A stretch of DNA of 16,060 nt from Accumulibacter sp. GTDB taxonomy: Bacteria > Pseudomonadota > Gammaproteobacteria > Burkholderiales > Rhodocyclaceae. The DNA is taken from assembly GCA_031264825.1 (NCBI GenBank), contig JAISDL010000044.1:1-16060 (forward strand). The letters are read 5' to 3'. Position numbers and translations under genes: made by a program. Under the pieces are notes generated by a model that was given only the letters and a program-made list of their open reading frames with translations, was not told the origin of the DNA and made no database searches. Positions 13,409 to 16,060 of the stretch are shown here, piece after piece. Numbering within the stretch: position 1 is the first letter of the stretch; each line of letters begins with the position of its first letter.

Positions 13409-14247
13409 GTGTTCTCCCTTTCTTCAAAACCAGCCCTTTTCACTGCCCGGTCGATTTCACACAAGGACGACAAGAGGCTTTCCATGCGCGCGAGCGGCCA
13501 ACTGTTGGGGCCGTCGGACAAGGCTTGATCGGGGCGGGGATGCGTTTCCATGAACACCCCGGCGACACCGACGGCAAGCGCGGCGCGCGCAAGCACGGGG
13601 ACGAATTCGCGCTGTCCGCCCGACGAGGTGCCCTGCCCTCCGGGCAACTGGACCGAATGCGTCGCGTCGAAAACGACCGGACAGGCCGTCTCGCGCAGGA
13701 TCGCCAGCGAGCGCATGTCGGCGACGAGGTTGTTGTAGCCGAAAGACACGCCGCGCTCGCACACGAGAATCGTGTCCGCGCCGCCGTTCGCATCTTTTGC
13801 CTTGTCGACGACGTTCTTCATGTCGCCCGGCGCGAGAAACTGCCCCTTCTTGATATTGACCGGCTTGCCGGCGGCGGCGACGGCGTGGATGAAATCGGTC
13901 TGGCGGCAAAGGAAGGCCGGCGTTTGCAGGACGTCGACGACGGAGGCGACATCCGAAATTTCATCTACGGTATGCACGTCGGTCAAGACCGGGACGCCGA
14001 TTCGGCGGCGCACTTCGGACAGGATATCGAGCCCCTCGTCGATGCCGGGGCCGCGCGCCGACTTCCCGGAACTGCGGTTCGCCTTGTCGTAGGATGCCTT
14101 GAAAATATAGGGAACGCCGAGCCGCGAACAGATCGCCTTCATCGTCTCGGCGACTTCGAGGCAAAGGTCGAGCGATTCGGCCGTGCAAGGACCGGCGATC
14201 AGAAAGAAGGGCTGGTCGAGGCCGACGTCAAAACCGCAGAGTTTCAT
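13405..14247 (-). CDS. kdsA: 3-deoxy-8-phosphooctulonate (KDO-8-P) synthase
   Basis: KdsA joins PEP and arabinose 5-phosphate to make KDO-8-P for the LPS inner core. It is 280 residues, full length. KASYDKANRSS (50-60) and the substrate loop CERGVSFGYNNLVADMRS (163-180) are conserved. The position held by Asn in the E. coli enzyme is Cys21 here (IAGPCTAES). With His197 (DATHSV), Glu234 (METHPRP) and Asp245 (LSDGPN) this gives the metal site of the metal-dependent class. The start overlaps the pyrG stop (ATGA), with GAAGGAG upstream. Its own stop overlaps the next small gene. Confidence 0.97.
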   Translation of the reverse strand: MKLCGFDVGLDQPFFLIAGPCTAESLDLCLEVAETMKAICSRLGVPYIFKASYDKANRSSGKSARGPGIDEGLDILSEVRRRIGVPVLTDVHTVDEISDVASVVDVLQTPAFLCRQTDFIHAVAAAGKPVNIKKGQFLAPGDMKNVVDKAKDANGGADTILVCERGVSFGYNNLVADMRSLAILRETACPVVFDATHSVQLPGGQGTSSGGQREFVPVLARAALAVGVAGVFMETHPRPDQALSDGPNSWPLARMESLLSSLCEIDRAVKRAGFEERENT

Positions 14248-15911
14248 GCGAGAACTCCTTCACCCGCTTCGGCGGCGGTTCTGCGGACCTTGTTGGCGAT
14301 CGCCGCGCGGATGAAGGCGGCGAAGAGCGGATGACCGTCGCGCGGCGTCGAAGTGAATTCGGGATGGAACTGGCAGCCGACGAACCACGGATGCACGTCC
14401 CGGGACAGTTCGATCATTTCGCAGAGATTCGTTCCGGGCGCGCGCCCGGAAACGACGAGCCCCTTCTTTTCGAGTTCAGACAAAAAGCTGTTGTTGACTT
14501 CGTAGCGATGGCGATGACGCTCGACGATTTCCGGCTTTCCGTAGATTTCGCGCGCCAGCGTCCCTTCGGCGAGCAGACACGCCTGCCCGCCGAGGCGCAT
14601 CGTCCCACCGAGGTCGGACGTTTCGCTGCGTGTTTCGAGCTTCCCCGACGCATCCTGCCACTCGGTGATCAGCCCGATCACCGGGTAGGGCGTCATTTTG
14701 TCGAACTCGGTGCTGTGCGCGCCCGCCATCGCGGCTTTGTTGCGCGCGAATTCGACGACGGCGAGCTGCATCCCCAAGCAGATCCCCAAGTAGGGCACGC
14801 CGTTTTCACGCGCGTAGCGGATCGCCGCGATCTTCCCTTCGGTTCCGCGACGGCCGAAGCCGCCCGGCACCAGGATCGCGTCGACGTCGTTCAAGGATTC
14901 GCAGCCGGCGGACTCGATCTCTTCCGAATCCAGATAACGCACCCGAACCTTGCTGCGCGTCGCAATCCCCGCGTGCGTCATTGACTCGGCCAGCGACTTG
15001 TACGATTCGGTCAGGTCGACGTATTTGCCGACGAAGGCGATTTCCACCGTCGTTTCAGGATGTTCGAGCGCAAAGACGAGTTCCTTCCAGACGGAAAGGT
15101 CGGCGGCGCGCGCGAGGATGTGGAGCTTGTGGCAGACGATCTCGTCGAGCATCTGATCGTGCAGCATCGCCGGAATCTTGTAGATCGAATCGGCGTCGCG
15201 GCACTCGATGACCGCCTCGCGCTGCACGTTGCAAAAGAGCGCGATCTTGGCCTTCTCGTCCTCCGGAATCGGGCGCTCCGCGCGGCACAAGAGCACGTCG
15301 GGCTGGATGCCGATCCCGCGCAACTCCTTGACCGAGTGCTGCGTCGGCTTCGTCTTGAGTTCCCCCGCCGTCGGGATATACGGAAGCAGGGTCAGGTGGA
15401 TGTAAAAGACGCCGTCCGGCCCCTCCTGGAGACGCATCTGGCGGATCGCTTCGAGGAAGGGCAAGGACTCGATATCGCCCACCGTCCCGCCGATCTCGAC
15501 GATCGCAAGGTCCGCGCCTTCAGCCCCGCTCCGAATATGCGCCTTGATCTCGTCGGTCACGTGCGGGATCACCTGAACCGTCTTTCCGAGATACTCGCCG
15601 CGCCGCTCGCGCCGGATGACGGTCTCGTAGATCTGACCCGTCGTGAAATTATTGCGCCTGCTCATCCGCGCGCGCGTAAAGCGCTCGTAATGCCCAAGGT
15701 CGAGGTCCGTCTCCGCGCCGTCCTCGGTCACGAAGACTTCACCGTGCTGAAACGGGCTCATCGTTCCAGGGTCGACGTTGATATACGGGTCGAGTTTCAG
15801 GTGCGTGATCCTGATGCCACGCGACTCCAGTATGGCTCCCAGAGAAGCGGCGGCAATCCCCTTGCCGAGGGAAGAAACGACACCGCCGGTAACGAAGACG
15901 TATTTGGTCAT
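14244..15911 (-). CDS. pyrG: CTP synthase
   Basis: PyrG makes CTP from UTP, ATP and glutamine. The 555-residue protein is full length. The N-terminal synthetase domain starts MTKYVFVTGGVVSSLGKGIA with the P-loop lysine, then DPYINVDPGTMSPFQHGEVF (41-60) and EIGGTVGDIES (139-149). The C-terminal glutaminase domain has the nucleophile Cys378 in GICLGMQ, and His516 and Glu518 in QFHPEF. The start is the ATG at 15911; a further 49 in-frame residues upstream have no family resemblance. It is the first gene of the pyrG-kdsA-small gene-eno cluster; CTP is also used in KDO activation, so the grouping makes metabolic sense. Confidence 0.98.
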   Translation of the reverse strand: MTKYVFVTGGVVSSLGKGIAAASLGAILESRGIRITHLKLDPYINVDPGTMSPFQHGEVFVTEDGAETDLDLGHYERFTRARMSRRNNFTTGQIYETVIRRERRGEYLGKTVQVIPHVTDEIKAHIRSGAEGADLAIVEIGGTVGDIESLPFLEAIRQMRLQEGPDGVFYIHLTLLPYIPTAGELKTKPTQHSVKELRGIGIQPDVLLCRAERPIPEDEKAKIALFCNVQREAVIECRDADSIYKIPAMLHDQMLDEIVCHKLHILARAADLSVWKELVFALEHPETTVEIAFVGKYVDLTESYKSLAESMTHAGIATRSKVRVRYLDSEEIESAGCESLNDVDAILVPGGFGRRGTEGKIAAIRYARENGVPYLGICLGMQLAVVEFARNKAAMAGAHSTEFDKMTPYPVIGLITEWQDASGKLETRSETSDLGGTMRLGGQACLLAEGTLAREIYGKPEIVERHRHRYEVNNSFLSELEKKGLVVSGRAPGTNLCEMIELSRDVHPWFVGCQFHPEFTSTPRDGHPLFAAFIRAAIANKVRRTAAEAGEGVLA

Positions 15912-15936
15912 GGAATAGACCCAGCAGGAAATTGTG

Positions 15937-15942
15937 ATTATA
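15937..15942 (-). promoter_or_regulatory. Possible -10 box of the pyrG operon
   Basis: TATAAT on the minus strand, 25 bases upstream of the pyrG ATG, followed by a short leader. No good -35 hexamer is found 16-18 bases further up. The remaining sequence to the right edge (to 16060) shows no gene I can support. Confidence 0.45.
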
Positions 15943-16060
15943 GCCCAACGATCATGGCGCGGGTCGGCGTCACCCCGTATAATGAAACATTGCCAGTGAT
16001 TCACCGATCTCCGAGTTAGAGGCACCAGGGGTGGTGCTTGGCCGAGGTGGCGGGTCACAG

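Noticed and set aside
15060..16019. A 319-residue plus-strand open frame opposite pyrG
   Set aside because: Mirror frame of a certain housekeeping gene, with no start signal or domain.
15912..16058. A 49-residue extension of pyrG
   Set aside because: CTP synthases start at MTKYVFVTGG, and the extension spans a likely -10 box and has no family similarity.

Overview
The window looks like a chromosomal segment of a Gram-negative proteobacterium, most likely a betaproteobacterium. The signs are the LPS gene kdsA in a pyrG-kdsA-x-eno-ftsB cluster, a CysB-type regulator next to a sulfate ABC transporter, a TonB-dependent outer-membrane receptor, and GC-rich coding sequence. The exact genus cannot be fixed from what is visible. 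An anaerobic or facultative lifestyle is suggested by the ChuW/HutW-type radical SAM heme-degrading enzyme.

Layout. (1) 1-3333 is a Fur-controlled heme locus. A TonB-dependent heme/hemoglobin-type receptor gene on the minus strand is cut after its plug domain by an insertion sequence that runs off the left edge (transposase N-terminus at 74-1). A good Fur box at 705-719 sits between it and a plus-strand operon, hutX(chuX)-chuY-hutW(chuW), whose genes overlap by 1-4 bases. (2) 3334-3895 has no gene and is packed with at least six different small repeats and palindromes. (3) 3896-5421 is a hipBA toxin-antitoxin pair with a clear promoter and a probable HipB operator palindrome. (4) 5422-9695 is a sulfate uptake locus: sbp, cysT, cysW and the regulator cysB, with no cysA ATPase gene where one would be expected. 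A two-stem RNA-like structure precedes sbp, and a strong hairpin plus a heptamer repeat lie between sbp and cysT. (5) 9758-11150 holds a DUF2314/DUF2185-like two-domain protein and a secreted SIMPL-domain protein. (6) 11193-15911, all on the minus strand, is the housekeeping cluster pyrG, kdsA, a small immunity-like gene, eno and ftsB. The first three are joined by ATGA overlaps, and ftsB carries a repeat-encoded Gly-Asn-Val tail.

How the genes work together. In the heme locus the receptor would bring heme across the outer membrane; HutX carries heme in the cytosol, HutW opens the porphyrin ring with radical chemistry, and ChuY reduces the product. With the receptor broken, the cytosolic half is intact but its usual entry door is not. 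Sbp, CysT and CysW form the substrate-binding and membrane parts of a sulfate importer, and CysB would activate them on sulfur limitation. HipB would hold HipA in check and repress the pair. The window contains no tRNA, rRNA or CRISPR array that I can recognise.
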